Below, in pieces: positions 5,715 to 5,737 of a stretch of DNA of 5,737 bases. The stretch covers positions 1 to 5,737 of the forward strand of contig CAUZRD010000142.1 of the NCBI GenBank assembly GCA_963582255.1, written 5' to 3'. Each line of letters begins with the position of its first letter. The stretch's first letter is position 1. This stretch comes from CAUZRD01 sp963582255. GTDB lineage: Bacteria; Pseudomonadota; Alphaproteobacteria; Rhizobiales; TMED25. The position numbers and the translations under genes were made by a program. The notes beneath the pieces are model-generated. The model worked only from the letters and a program-made list of their open reading frames with translations. It was not told the origin of the DNA and ran no database searches.

Positions 5715-5737
5715 GGTCCGTTACCGGATTTGATGCA

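Overview
The window looks like chromosomal DNA of a Gram-negative bacterium, most likely an alphaproteobacterium with roughly balanced base composition. The basis is the protein style of the UDP-glucose dehydrogenase and GalU, the presence of a Kdo-pathway isomerase (Kdo implies lipopolysaccharide), and a bacterial tRNA-Ala(GGC) with an encoded CCA end. A marine lineage such as SAR116 is possible, but this is only an impression.

Layout, left to right. An 11-base C run sits at the left edge. Next come two minus-strand genes: arabinose-5-phosphate isomerase (kdsD/kpsF, 25-1023) and UTP-glucose-1-phosphate uridylyltransferase (galU, start best placed at 2214), separated by about 310 bases without a gene. 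A 249-base divergent intergenic region then leads into plus-strand UDP-glucose 6-dehydrogenase (ugd, 2464-3813). It is followed after only 31 bases by a membrane-anchored TPR protein with a peptidoglycan-binding-like C-terminus (3845-4978), probably in the same operon.

The last 760 bases are less ordinary. They hold a good sigma70-like promoter (5025-5053), three different 10-base perfect palindromes packed into 41 bp (5128-5168), a possible 43-residue small ORF with its own Shine-Dalgarno (5223-5354), a hairpin (5386-5408), and a minus-strand tRNA-Ala(GGC) (5479-5554) with a strong hairpin just upstream. At the right edge are two short minus-strand reading frames that may be the tail of another gene.

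How the genes fit together: GalU makes UDP-glucose, Ugd oxidises it to UDP-glucuronate, and KdsD makes arabinose-5-phosphate, the first precursor of Kdo. All three supply activated or precursor sugars for the cell surface (LPS core, capsule or exopolysaccharide). The TPR protein next to ugd is the least understood member. It would sit in the inner membrane with its bulk in the periplasm and may connect envelope polysaccharide work to the cell wall. I do not see a clear new defence or mobile system. The most promising unexplained pieces are the TPR/PGB-like protein and the structured transcription-unit candidate between it and the tRNA.
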